The translations under genes were made by a program, and so were the position numbers. The notes beneath the pieces are model-generated. The model had not been told where the DNA came from. It saw only the letters and a program-made list of their open reading frames with translations, and did no database searches. This document shows, piece by piece, positions 23,774-32,090 of a stretch of 64,000 nucleotides of DNA (positions are counted from its first letter, which is position 1; every line of letters starts with the position of its first letter). The stretch lies in assembly GCF_042656585.1 (NCBI RefSeq), contig NZ_JBHSPG010000009.1. The stretch is one strand, 5' to 3'. This DNA comes from Thalassorhabdus alkalitolerans (GTDB taxonomy: Bacteria > Bacillota > Bacilli > Bacillales > Marinococcaceae).

Positions 23774-24186
23774 AAGTATTAGGCATAGATTTAGGGACAC
23801 GGCGGATTGGCATCGCTGTTAGTGATGCAATGGGGTGGACTGCTCAAGGGGTAGAGACCATTCATCTTAAAGATGAAGATGTTGAGACGTCGTTTCCTCG
23901 CATCAAAGAGCTTATCAAGGAGTATGAAATAACAAAAATTGTTGTCGGGCTCCCTAAAAACATGAATGGAACCATCGGTCCAAGAGGGGAACAATGCCAG
24001 GAATATGCCCAGTCTCTGGAAAAAGAGATTTCACTGCCAGTGGTAATGTATGATGAAAGACTGACCACACAGGCTGTGGAAAGAACCCTTATTTCCGCCG
24101 ATGTAAGCCGTAAGAAAAGAAAACAAGTAGTTGATAAAATGGCAGCAGTTATGATTTTACAGGGATATTTGGATCAACATGGGTAA
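23770..24186 (+). CDS. ruvX: Holliday junction resolvase-like protein (YqgF/RuvX)
   Basis: An RNase H-fold protein of 138 residues: LGIDLGTRRIGIAVSDAMG at the N-terminus holds the first catalytic Asp. VVGLPKNMNGTIGPRG and YDERLTTQAVERTL (second acidic site) follow, then KKRKQVVDKMAAVMILQGYLD. The family is implicated in 16S rRNA 5' end processing and possibly in recombination. It lies inside the ireB-ruvX-yrzB unit. Confidence 0.94.
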   Translation: MKVLGIDLGTRRIGIAVSDAMGWTAQGVETIHLKDEDVETSFPRIKELIKEYEITKIVVGLPKNMNGTIGPRGEQCQEYAQSLEKEISLPVVMYDERLTTQAVERTLISADVSRKKRKQVVDKMAAVMILQGYLDQHG

Positions 24187-24229
24187 ACTAAAATGAATCA
24201 GGGTACACAAACAGTAGGAGGTGTATGAT

Positions 24230-24532
24230 ATGGCAGAAGAAAACAAAACAATCGCAGTAACTGATGATGAAGGTAATGAGCATCTTTTAGATATCCTGTT
24301 TACTTTTGACCTGGAGCAGACAGGCCATTCATATATGGTTTTAACTTCAGCTGGTGAGCAGCAGGATGAAGAAGAAGAAGAAGAGGAAGAAGAAATTGAA
24401 GTTTACGCTTTTCGTTACGAGGAAAAGGATGGAGAAGATGCTGAGCAGGCCCTTTATCCAATTGAATCAGATGAAGAGTGGGATATGGTTGAAGAGATGA
24501 TTGAAACTTTAAGCGCGGAAGATCAGATTTAA
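24230..24532 (+). CDS. yrzB: DUF1292 protein (YrzB type)
   Basis: A small acidic protein of 100 residues beginning MAEENKTIAVTDDEGNEHLLD, the usual DUF1292 opening. The core ends YPIESDEEWDMVEEMIETL. A run of nine consecutive glutamates sits in the middle (about residues 47-55), longer than usual for the family, and fits an acid-rich proteome. The function is unknown; it is co-transcribed with ireB and ruvX across Firmicutes. AGGAGGTG upstream fixes the ATG at 24230. It is followed by a terminator. Confidence 0.9.
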   Translation: MAEENKTIAVTDDEGNEHLLDILFTFDLEQTGHSYMVLTSAGEQQDEEEEEEEEEIEVYAFRYEEKDGEDAEQALYPIESDEEWDMVEEMIETLSAEDQI

Positions 24533-24541
24533 GTGAATTTC

Positions 24542-24573
24542 AGCCTTTCTGCATAAAGCAGAAAGGCTTTTTT
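24542..24573 (+). terminator. Terminator of the ireB-ruvX-yrzB operon
   Basis: AGCCTTTCTGC/GCAGAAAGGCT stem, ATAAA loop, then TTTTTT. Confidence 0.9.
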
Positions 24574-24648
24574 ATTCATACATAACAAAGGCTCCGACTT
24601 TAGCGAAATTTGACTAATATTATATAATAGTACGGGGAGGGGAAGAGA

Positions 24649-25800
24649 GTGCGGGATATTGACAAAGAAGAAGTAGAAAAATCAATGACGAAAAGAGCGA
24701 AACAAGCCAGAATTATACGGAAAATTGTAATGATTTCCCTGCTTGTTATTGTAATTGCTATAGCAGGAATACTCGCAGGGGGGTACATGTATGTACAATC
24801 TGCTATTGGCCCCCAGGAGGAAGAAGCGGAAGGACAAATTGTCGAAATACCTATCGGTTCTTCGACAGCACAGATTGGAGAAATATTAGAAGAAGAAAAT
24901 ATCATTCAAAATGGAACCTTTTTCCGCTACTATGTCCGCTATCAAAACGAAGGAGGCTTTCAGGCTGGTGAATATGAGCTTTCAAGAGCTATGGATCTTG
25001 ACGAGATTATTGAAGAGCTTAAAGAAGGCCGTATAGATGAAGAACCAGAAATCATTTTTACTATACCAGAGGGATATTGGCTTGAGTCCATTGTAGAGAC
25101 GGTTGCTGAGTATACTCCCCATGAGGTAGAGGACATTATGGATGTGATACAGGATCAAGAGTACGTAGAAGGATTGATTGACCGTTATGATATTTTAACT
25201 GATGATATTTTGGATGAGGAAATTCGTTATGCCTTTGAGGGATACTTCTTTCCATCAAGGTATGATTTCTATGAAGAAGACCCTTCAATCGAAGAAGTTG
25301 TTGAATTAATGTTGGATAGAACTGAGGATGTCCTTGGTGATTATGAAGAGCAAATGGCAGATACTAATTTGACCATTCATGAATTGCTCACTCTTTCTTC
25401 CATAGTGGAAAGAGAAGCACAGCAGGATGAAGACCGGCCATTAATTGCTGGCGTCTTGTTTAATAGATTAGATGAAGACATGCGATTGCAGGTAGACCCT
25501 ACGGTATCTTATGCCCTTGGAGAGCACCAATATATGACAACCTTTGACCACACCGCCGAGGATTCACCATATAATACGTACATGTACGGAGGACTGCCTC
25601 CAAGCCCGATTGCAAGTCCTGGCCGGGACTCTATAGAAGCTGTGCTAAATCCTGAAGATAGCAGCTATTTATATTTCTATGCCCGGTATAATGGAGAAGT
25701 TATTTATAATGAGACCTATGAAGAGCATAATCGGGTGCATCAGGAGTATCGTCATGAATGGGTAGAAGGCGGAGGAGATCAGGAAGAAGAAGCAGAGTAA
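24649..25800 (+). CDS. mltG: Endolytic murein transglycosylase MltG
   Basis: An inner-membrane enzyme that cuts nascent glycan strands and sets their length. A single membrane helix (about residues 24-46, IVMISLLVIVIAIAGILAGG) follows a basic cytoplasmic tail. A LysM-like subdomain (about 64-130) precedes the YceG catalytic domain. The catalytic glutamate is Glu254 in SSIVEREAQ, with ADPTV-like VDPTVSYALG and YNTYMYGGLPPSPIASPG further on. The ectodomain is strongly acidic, as expected outside a halophile's membrane. The start is GTG behind GGGGAGGGG. It has a terminator of its own. Confidence 0.94.
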   Translation: MRDIDKEEVEKSMTKRAKQARIIRKIVMISLLVIVIAIAGILAGGYMYVQSAIGPQEEEAEGQIVEIPIGSSTAQIGEILEEENIIQNGTFFRYYVRYQNEGGFQAGEYELSRAMDLDEIIEELKEGRIDEEPEIIFTIPEGYWLESIVETVAEYTPHEVEDIMDVIQDQEYVEGLIDRYDILTDDILDEEIRYAFEGYFFPSRYDFYEEDPSIEEVVELMLDRTEDVLGDYEEQMADTNLTIHELLTLSSIVEREAQQDEDRPLIAGVLFNRLDEDMRLQVDPTVSYALGEHQYMTTFDHTAEDSPYNTYMYGGLPPSPIASPGRDSIEAVLNPEDSSYLYFYARYNGEVIYNETYEEHNRVHQEYRHEWVEGGGDQEEEAE

Positions 25801-25807
25801 TTTCTGC

Positions 25808-25837
25808 AGGCTGTCCAGACAGGGCAGCCTTTTTTAT
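25808..25837 (+). terminator. mltG terminator
   Basis: An AGGCTGTCC/GGGCAGCCT stem (one G-U pair) followed by TTTTTT. Confidence 0.85.
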
Positions 25838-25946
25838 GCTGTCACCCTTTCATCTCTTCTCTGCAAGGAAAATGGTGCGGCGCTTAGAAATTAAAGATAT
25901 TCTATGGTAAAATGACGCAAGATAAGAAAGTGTAAAGGAGACAGTA

Positions 25947-26594
25947 ATGAACGGTGAAACCATAGAAGCATATTTACTCTCATTGTACCCTGAGCAGAAA
26001 GATCTCTTAAAGGAGATGGAAATGACAGCGAGACAGGAGAATGTCCCTATAATTGACACCATCTCCCTTGAAGCAGTACTGCAGATTTTGAGAGTGCATA
26101 ATGCAAGTAAAGTTTTGGAGATTGGAACGGCTATTGGATATTCTGCTTTGCGTATGGCAAAAGGGGTCAAGGGATTAACTGTAACAACCATCGAGCGTGA
26201 TGAGAAAAGATATAACCAGGCAGTTGAATTTATCGCTCGCAGCGGAGCAGAGGATAGGATTACCCTTGTGTATGGTGATGCATTAGAAGAACGTAAAAAG
26301 CTTGAAGAAATGGCTCCATATGATGTATTATTTATTGATGCTGCCAAAGGCCAGTATAAGAACTTTTTTACTATGTATACCCCGCTTCTAAATAATCACG
26401 GGATAATTATTACAGACAATGTTCTTTTTAAAGGGTACGTGACTGATCCTGAGCAGAGCCCGAAAAGAATGAAGACGATGGTACGTAAAGTAAAAGAATA
26501 CAACGAATGGTTATTAAATCATCCTGAATATACTACAGCAATTCTTCCCGTTGGTGATGGAATTGCAGTAACCACAAGAAAGGAAAGCTGGTGA
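25947..26594 (+). CDS. trmR: tRNA 5-hydroxyuridine methyltransferase (YrrM/TrmR)
   Basis: A SAM-dependent O-methyltransferase of 215 residues with the class I motif VLEIGTAIGYSALRMAK (about residues 54-70), IERDEKRY, and the metal/catalytic segment YDVLFIDAAKGQY followed by IITDNVLFKG. B. subtilis TrmR turns 5-hydroxyuridine-34 into 5-methoxyuridine. It is followed immediately by the two genes that make the hydroxyl group, so the whole mo5U pathway is here. The start codon is ATG behind AAAGGAGA. A likely -10 (TAAAAT, near 25906) lies upstream. Confidence 0.9.
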   Translation: MNGETIEAYLLSLYPEQKDLLKEMEMTARQENVPIIDTISLEAVLQILRVHNASKVLEIGTAIGYSALRMAKGVKGLTVTTIERDEKRYNQAVEFIARSGAEDRITLVYGDALEERKKLEEMAPYDVLFIDAAKGQYKNFFTMYTPLLNNHGIIITDNVLFKGYVTDPEQSPKRMKTMVRKVKEYNEWLLNHPEYTTAILPVGDGIAVTTRKESW

Positions 26595-27532
26595 TGATAA
26601 TGGATAAAGGACCTGAATTACTTGTGACTCCATTGTCAGTTGAGGATATTGCCCCCCTTGCTGAGGCTGGTGCGGACGCAGTCCTGATTGGCGAGGAGGC
26701 ATATGGTCTGCGTTTAGCAGGAGAATTTGACAGAGGTGAATTAAAGAAGGCAGTGGAAGCAGCTCATACAGCAGGAATCAAAGCTTATGTAGCTATGAAT
26801 GCCATTTTTCATAATGACCAGGTTAACGACCTGTTTGATTATTTACGTTATGTGAAAGAGATCAAAGGAGATGCTGTCGTATTTGGAGACCCGGCAGTCC
26901 TGATGGCAGCCAGAGAAGCGGCTCCAGATCTTCCTCTTCATTGGAACACTGAAACGACAGCAACCAACTGGTTTACAGCCAACTACTGGGGAGAAAAAGG
27001 AGCAAAGCGTGCAGTCCTTGCTAGAGAGATTAATTTGGATGCCGTCGTCGAAACAAAAGAAAATGCAAACGTGGAAATAGAAGTCCAGGTCCATGGAATG
27101 ACTGCCATGTTCCAGTCAAAACGACGGTTAGTCGGCAATTATATGGAATACCAGGGGAAAAGCTTAAAAGTAGAGCGCAGGAGCAAGGACCGGGGTATGT
27201 TCTTGTATGACCCTGAACGAGATGCGAAATATCCTATTTTTGAAGACAGTAATGGGACCCATATCATGAGTCCAAACGATATGTGTATCATTGATGAGCT
27301 CGATGAAATGCTTGATGCTGGAGTTGACAGTTTTAAAATAGATGGAATTCTTAAAGATGCTGAGTACATTAGAAACGTTACAGCCTTGTACAGAGAAGCC
27401 ATTGATCTCTATAGAAATTCTCCGGATGAATATAATGAGAAACGAGAAGATTTTCTTAAAGCGGCAGAGGCGTTGCAGCCTGAGCACCGCAGTTTAGATA
27501 CCGGCTTCTTCTTTAAAGAAACGGTATATTAA
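26594..27532 (+). CDS. trhP1: Peptidase U32-like tRNA hydroxylation protein, subunit 1 (YrrN)
   Basis: One of the paired U32-family proteins needed to form 5-hydroxyuridine at tRNA position 34, with prephenate as co-factor in the known pathway. Conserved stretches are LLVTPLSVEDIAPLAEAGAD, ETTATNWFTANYWGEKGAKR, EVQVHGMTAMFQSKRRLVGN and SFKIDGILKDAEYI. The cysteine signature of subunit 2 is missing at the equivalent place (HGMTAMFQSKR), which is normal for YrrN. AAGGAAAG places the start at the ATG at 26594, overlapping the trmR stop. ATG 26600 is the alternative. Confidence 0.9.
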   Translation: MIMDKGPELLVTPLSVEDIAPLAEAGADAVLIGEEAYGLRLAGEFDRGELKKAVEAAHTAGIKAYVAMNAIFHNDQVNDLFDYLRYVKEIKGDAVVFGDPAVLMAAREAAPDLPLHWNTETTATNWFTANYWGEKGAKRAVLAREINLDAVVETKENANVEIEVQVHGMTAMFQSKRRLVGNYMEYQGKSLKVERRSKDRGMFLYDPERDAKYPIFEDSNGTHIMSPNDMCIIDELDEMLDAGVDSFKIDGILKDAEYIRNVTALYREAIDLYRNSPDEYNEKREDFLKAAEALQPEHRSLDTGFFFKETVY

Positions 27533-27542
27533 AGGAGGAAAA

Positions 27543-28823
27543 ATGATGGAAGCTATTGCAGAACGCAAAGCAGGAAAACGGGTTATTACAAAAAAGCCTG
27601 AACTTTTGCTTCCGGCCGGAAATCTCGAAAAATTAAAGATAGCGGTTCATTACGGAGCAGATGCTGTATATATTGGCGGACAGGAATTCGGCCTGCGCTC
27701 AAACGCGGATAACTTTTCGAAAGAAGAGATGCGCGAGGGTGTACAATTTGCTAAAAAGTACGGGGCTAAGGTTTATGTGACCACAAATATTTACGCTCAC
27801 AATGAAAATATGGATGGGCTGGAGGAATATTTGAAAGACCTGGAAGAGGTTGAGGTTACGGGCATTATTGTAGCTGATCCCTTAATTATTGAGACATGCC
27901 GCCGGGCAGCTCCAAAACTTGAGGTTCATTTGTCAACCCAGCAGTCATTAGCTAACTGGCTTGCTGTGAAGTTTTGGAAAGAGCAAGGGCTTGAACGAGT
28001 GGTTCTGGCAAGAGAAGTAGGCATGGAAGAAATGCTTGAAATAAAGAAACATGTAGACATTGAAGTGGAAGCCTTCGTTCATGGAGCCATGTGTATTTCT
28101 TATTCAGGACGGTGTGTATTGAGCAATCATATGACGGCTCGTGATTCCAACCGTGGAGGATGCTGTCAGTCCTGTCGTTGGAATTACGATTTGTATGAAG
28201 AAGGAGCAGATGGGGAAGGACGAATTGAGAATCCTTTGTTTGCAGAAGATGACGCAAACTTTACAATGAGCCCGAAAGATTTAAATCTCATCCAATCCAT
28301 CCCGAAAGTGATTGAAGCGGGAATTGACAGTTTGAAAGTGGAAGGACGAATGAAATCTATACATTACGTGGCTACTGTGGCTTCCGTGTATCGAAAAGTA
28401 ATCGATGCATACTGTGCTGATCCCGATAACTTTAGGATTAACAAAGAGTGGCTGAGGGAGCTTGATAAGTGTGCAAATAGAGATACAGCTCCTGCTTTCT
28501 TTGAAAATACCCCATCTTACAAAGAACAATTGTGGGGAGGAAATTCTAAGAAAACTACCTTTGATTTTGCTGGTTTAGTTCTTTCATATAATGAAGAGGA
28601 TCAAATGGTGACTCTCCAGCAGCGAAACTATTTTAAGCCGGGAGATATTGTTGAATTCTTCGGACCGGATATTGAGCCATTTTCCCAAGTGGTTACAGAA
28701 CTTTATGATGAAGATGGAGAAAGCATTGATGCAGCCCGCCATCCTCTTCAAACGGTCTCTTTTAAAGTGGATAAGCCTGTGAATCCCTACAATATGATGA
28801 GGAAGGATAAAAGTCAGGCATAG
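27543..28823 (+). CDS. trhP2: Peptidase U32-like tRNA hydroxylation protein, subunit 2 (YrrO)
   Basis: The catalytic-type partner of the preceding gene, 426 residues. It begins KPELLLPAGNLEKLKIAVHYGADAVYIG. It carries the U32 signature EAFVHGAMCISYSGRCVLSNH, with further cysteines in RGGCCQSCRW, probable Fe-S ligands. The C-terminal domain (about 340-420) is a small beta-barrel (VLSYNEEDQMVTLQQRNYFKPGD). It lies 10 bases after trhP1 with an AAAGGAGG site, so trmR, trhP1 and trhP2 form one operon. In B. subtilis udk follows; here it is absent. Confidence 0.93.
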   Translation: MMEAIAERKAGKRVITKKPELLLPAGNLEKLKIAVHYGADAVYIGGQEFGLRSNADNFSKEEMREGVQFAKKYGAKVYVTTNIYAHNENMDGLEEYLKDLEEVEVTGIIVADPLIIETCRRAAPKLEVHLSTQQSLANWLAVKFWKEQGLERVVLAREVGMEEMLEIKKHVDIEVEAFVHGAMCISYSGRCVLSNHMTARDSNRGGCCQSCRWNYDLYEEGADGEGRIENPLFAEDDANFTMSPKDLNLIQSIPKVIEAGIDSLKVEGRMKSIHYVATVASVYRKVIDAYCADPDNFRINKEWLRELDKCANRDTAPAFFENTPSYKEQLWGGNSKKTTFDFAGLVLSYNEEDQMVTLQQRNYFKPGDIVEFFGPDIEPFSQVVTELYDEDGESIDAARHPLQTVSFKVDKPVNPYNMMRKDKSQA

Positions 28824-28871
28824 TCCAAAAAAGAAAAAATTGGTTAATCAGAGAATTAATTAAAAAAATAA

Positions 28872-28900
28872 TTGTAATTATGCTTGTTTCTGCGTATGAT
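28872..28900 (+). promoter_or_regulatory. Probable sigma-A promoter of greA
   Basis: TTGTAA (28872-28877), 17 bases, TATGAT (28895-28900). This implies a greA leader of about 195 bases. Confidence 0.55.
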
Positions 28901-28934
28901 ATATGGCAGAAATAATATTTTAAAGGGTTTTCAG

Positions 28935-28970
28935 AGAAGCGAGGGTAACCTTGCTTTTCTTCTTATCTTA
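28935..28970 (+). terminator. Terminator-like hairpin in the gap upstream of greA
   Basis: An AAGCGAGG/CCTTGCTT stem with loop GTAA, then the T-rich TTCTTCTTATCTT. It is about 110 bases after the trhP2 stop and about 30 bases after the predicted greA transcript start. It may end the trhP operon or attenuate greA. Apart from this hairpin and the promoter, the 280-base gap shows nothing. Confidence 0.5.
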
Positions 28971-29102
28971 TTGTATAGGCGGAGATTTCAAGTGGATTGT
29001 GTTTTCCTTGTGGAAGGGCAAGGCGCTGATAATTAATCCCAAATATGTTATTTCTTATAACTACCTAGATAAGATGTAAAGCGCTAAAGAGGAGTGAAAG
29101 AT

Positions 29103-29579
29103 ATGGTTGAAGATCAAAAGCATTATATGACGGAAGAGGGAAGAAAAAAGCTGGAAGAGGAATTAGAGTTTCTTAAAACAGAGCGCCGCCAAGAAGTGGT
29201 TGAACGGATTAAAGTAGCTAGAAGCTTTGGCGACCTTTCCGAGAACTCAGAGTATGATTCAGCAAAAGATGAGCAAGCCTTCGTGGAAGGAAGAATTGCA
29301 CAAATTGAAAAGATGCTGAAAAATGCTGAAATAATTGAAGAAGATGCTTCCAACAATTCAGAAGTGGCGCTTGGGAAGTCAGTTAAATTCAAAGAACTCC
29401 CTGACGGAGATGAGGAAGTATATACAATTGTCGGAAGTGCTGAGTCTGATCCTTTAGAAGGTAAAATTTCCAATTCCTCTCCAATGGCACAAAGCCTGTT
29501 AGGACGCAAAGTCGGTGACAAAGTCATGGTTAACACACCTGGCGGTGAACTAGAGGTTGAAATTATTGAAGTAAGTTAA
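29103..29579 (+). CDS. greA: Transcription elongation factor GreA
   Basis: Rescues backtracked RNA polymerase by stimulating transcript cleavage. The N-terminal coiled coil (about residues 8-75) has MTEEGRKKLEEELEFLKTE and, at its tip, GDLSENSEYDSAKDEQAF with the acidic pair that enters the secondary channel. The C-terminal FKBP-like domain has SPMAQSLLGRKVGDKV. The ATG at 29103 follows GAGGAGTG; a GTG at 29094 is part of that site. The 158-residue length is normal. Confidence 0.96.
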   Translation: MVEDQKHYMTEEGRKKLEEELEFLKTERRQEVVERIKVARSFGDLSENSEYDSAKDEQAFVEGRIAQIEKMLKNAEIIEEDASNNSEVALGKSVKFKELPDGDEEVYTIVGSAESDPLEGKISNSSPMAQSLLGRKVGDKVMVNTPGGELEVEIIEVS

Positions 29580-29587
29580 TGAATGAA

Positions 29588-29632
29588 AGAGAGCGGCTCA
29601 AAAAGTCTGACTTTTGAGTCGCTCTCTTTTTC
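29588..29632 (+). terminator. greA terminator
   Basis: A 13-bp stem GAGCGGCTCAAAA/TTTTGAGTCGCTC (one G-T), followed by TCTTTTTCTTT. Confidence 0.9.
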
Positions 29633-29783
29633 TTTATCAAAATGTGTCAAAGAATGAAAAAAAGGTCGAAAACCACTCGATTCTTCTAACAAAATCTTTT
29701 ATGATATATACAGGGTATTAAGAGTCAGGCAAATTCACGGCTTATCAAGATATCAAATAGAAATAGTGCAGGTGATAAGTGAA

Positions 29784-30551
29784 ATGAATAATAATAATAG
29801 AGGATTTGGCGAGGACACACGTTTTGAATTGCGGAAAAGAAGGAAAATGAACAGAATTCTTAACACGGCTATCGGAATTGTGGCAGCTCTAGTCCTTTTC
29901 TTTGGGGGTACTCTATTCTTTGGGGGAAATGAACAGGTGGCTGAGCAGGATTCTCCAGACCCTGCAGATGACGTAGCAACCGAAGAGGAAGCAGATGAGA
30001 ACTTGAACGAGGATACAATGGAAGAGAATGAAGTTGAAGAGCATGCTGTTCCAGAAGAAGCAGACACAGTAGCATACGAAGAAGAGGAAAATGATGAGGC
30101 TATAGAAGAAAACGAGGAAGCGAGAGAAGAAGAGGAAGAAGAAGCGGATTCTGACGGAGATGACGCAGCTGATGAAAGAGAAGAAGAGGAAGCACGGGAA
30201 GATTCTGATGAAGAAGGAAGTGAAAACGATGGACCTCAGATTCCAGAAAATGAAGGTGACTGGGAGCCCATCGGAACAGAGCAGTCTGGATCATTTACCC
30301 ATAATTTCAGCAGTGGAAGTCAAAATTGGAATGAAATGGAAATGGCTATGGAATATGCAACAGGAATCAGTCGTGACGACATGACAATTTGGCGACTAGA
30401 AAACGGCGGAAATGCTACTACGGCTGTGGGTACTGTCGGACTCTATGAGGAAAGGCATCAGCCTTACCGTGTAACGATCGAATTCATTGAAGGGGAAGGG
30501 TGGAAGCCGGTAAACGTAGAAGTACTAGACGGCAACCCTTACACCAATTAA
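29784..30551 (+). CDS. yrrS: YrrS-type (DUF1510) membrane-anchored acidic protein
   Basis: A protein of 255 residues: a basic N-terminus (RFELRKRRKMNR), one membrane helix (about 24-43, TAIGIVAALVLFFGGTLFFGG), and a very acidic linker of about 110 residues made mostly of Glu and Asp. A folded C-terminal domain follows (about 165-255, WEPIGTEQSGSF...WKPVNVEVLDGNPYTN), as in DUF1510. In B. subtilis yrrS is next to the sporulation penicillin-binding gene pbpI, which is absent here. The function is unknown, probably cell-surface related. AGGTGATAAG supports the ATG at 29784. Confidence 0.82.
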   Translation: MNNNNRGFGEDTRFELRKRRKMNRILNTAIGIVAALVLFFGGTLFFGGNEQVAEQDSPDPADDVATEEEADENLNEDTMEENEVEEHAVPEEADTVAYEEEENDEAIEENEEAREEEEEEADSDGDDAADEREEEEAREDSDEEGSENDGPQIPENEGDWEPIGTEQSGSFTHNFSSGSQNWNEMEMAMEYATGISRDDMTIWRLENGGNATTAVGTVGLYEERHQPYRVTIEFIEGEGWKPVNVEVLDGNPYTN

Positions 30552-30574
30552 TTAAATAAACCCTGTAAAGGGGA

Positions 30575-30616
30575 AAAACAGGCTGTTGAGCGCAATCTCT
30601 CAACAGCCTGTTTTTA
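30575..30616 (+). terminator. yrrS terminator
   Basis: A perfect AACAGGCTGTTGAG/CTCAACAGCCTGTT stem followed by TTTTT. Confidence 0.92.
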
Positions 30617-30951
30617 ATATGCGGCTCTGTTTATAAATAATCGGAAATAGCAGAGGCAAAGATCCAGCAAAGTGGTTGTCTCAAGGAAGCTGAGGCCATC
30701 TCCCAGGCCTAGAAGACACCCCGTGAATGGAAATGAAGCGAGGCATGAATGGATGTCGCACTTGTACTTTCCTGTGTTAGGAAGCGTTTTACAACAACAG
30801 ATGTAACAAAGCCTATAATTTAGATGTCCATGCAGGCCTTTATTCACCACAAAGGACCATCTCACTTGAGCCCTGAGGTAAAACTTAGGGAACAGAATAA
30901 GAAGCCTGCTTAAAAAAAAATGAGAGAAAGATTCTCTTTTCAATTACCTTT
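30617..30951. other. Gap with no supported gene
   Basis: About 335 bases between yrrS and yrzA. A 109-codon minus-strand frame exists, but it has nine cysteines, no ribosome site and unnatural codon use. I see no strong hairpins or promoters here. Confidence 0.5.
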
Positions 30952-31167
30952 TTATTTGCTTGTTTTAGCCTTAAAATGAACGACTGCTGTATAATATGGC
31001 TGAGATGTTTTCGGATGAATAGAGACATGGTGTCCAACATGATGAACCTCCAGCATGATGGCGTCATTGGTCTCAATTTGTGAAGAGATTTTTTCCTCCA
31101 GTTTTTTTAAGCTTTCGGCTTCAAAAAATTCTACCTTGTCGTGTATAGGTTGTAGGTTCAGGTTCAA
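30952..31167 (-). CDS. yrzA: YrzA-type (DUF2536) small protein
   Basis: A 71-residue soluble protein: MNLNLQPIHDKVEFFEAESLKKLEEKI, then AIMLEVHHVGHHVSIHP and a final YYTAVVHFKAK. The IRDKIEFFEA-type opening and VHFKAK ending match my memory of DUF2536/YrzA, encoded next to mtnN in Bacillus. It is His-rich in the middle. It starts with TTG behind AAGGAGGAG. It is divergent from mtnN, with about 100 bases between. The function is unknown. Confidence 0.7.
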   Translation of the reverse strand: MNLNLQPIHDKVEFFEAESLKKLEEKISSQIETNDAIMLEVHHVGHHVSIHPKTSQPYYTAVVHFKAKTSK

Positions 31168-31273
31168 CAGTTACTCCTCCTTTACTTGCTCTTTTCGCAG
31201 CTGCTTTTGTATTATAAAATAGTATTCATAACTTGTGAAGAAAATATAATAATTTCGATTGTGAGGTTACATA

Positions 31274-31966
31274 ATGAGAATTGCTGTTATAGGTGCTATG
31301 GAAGAAGAGGTAGAACTATTACGTAGTAAGATGGATGACGTAGAAGAGACATCAGTGGGAGGAGCGCTCTTCTATCATGGAAGACTCGAGGGCCAGGATG
31401 TGGTACTTCTTAAGTCCGGTATCGGAAAAGTAAATGCTGCTATAGGAACTACTCTTCTCCTGCAGCTTTACAAACCGGAGGCTGTCATTAATACAGGGTC
31501 AGCCGGAGGGCTCGATCCCGCTCTGCAGACTGGAGACCTTGTTATTTCAAGTGAAGTTCGCTATAACGATGTTGATGCGACAGTTTTTGGCTATGAGTTT
31601 GGCCAGGTTCCTAGAATGCCTGCCGAGTTTTCTCCAGACACCCGCCTGGTTCAAGCGGCTCAGCGATGTGCCCAGGGAATCGGCATTCCATCGGTTACTG
31701 GTTTAATTGTCTCAGGTGATTCATTTATGAGTGAAGAAGAAAGAGTAGCTTTGTTAAAAGAAACATTCAAGGAACCCCAATGCGCTGAAATGGAGGCAGG
31801 AGCAATAGCCCATGTATGCCACCAATTTGAGGTTCCATTTGTGATTATCCGCTCTTTAAGTGATGTCGCAGGCAAGGATGCAAAGATGTCATATGATCAA
31901 TTTCTTGAGAAAGCATCCGTGCATTCAGCTAATCTAGTAATGAAAATCGTAAAAGAAATACAATAA
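31274..31966 (+). CDS. mtnN: 5'-methylthioadenosine/S-adenosylhomocysteine nucleosidase
   Basis: Cleaves MTA and SAH to adenine and the thioribose or ribosyl-homocysteine, recycling methionine and sulfur. It has the 230-residue phosphorylase fold, with the catalytic glutamate region GAMEEEVELL, NTGSAGGLDP, the substrate segment AEMEAGAIAHVC and the catalytic aspartate in RSLSDVAG. The ATG follows GTGAGG. In B. subtilis it is grouped with mccA, mccB and yrhC; here only a yrhC-like gene follows, after 124 bases. Confidence 0.95.
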   Translation: MRIAVIGAMEEEVELLRSKMDDVEETSVGGALFYHGRLEGQDVVLLKSGIGKVNAAIGTTLLLQLYKPEAVINTGSAGGLDPALQTGDLVISSEVRYNDVDATVFGYEFGQVPRMPAEFSPDTRLVQAAQRCAQGIGIPSVTGLIVSGDSFMSEEERVALLKETFKEPQCAEMEAGAIAHVCHQFEVPFVIIRSLSDVAGKDAKMSYDQFLEKASVHSANLVMKIVKEIQ

Positions 31967-32090
31967 AAAGGTTTAGTACAAAAAGATTAAGGGAATTATT
32001 TACGAATTTGGCAAAAATTATTCACTCACTGACTACTTGTCCATGTTAAAATATGTAGGAATGCATATTAAAGAAGAGGGTGCATGGATA

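Noticed and set aside
30614..30943. 109-codon minus-strand frame after yrrS
   Set aside because: Nine cysteines, no Shine-Dalgarno sequence, overlap with the yrrS terminator and unnatural composition. Probably chance.
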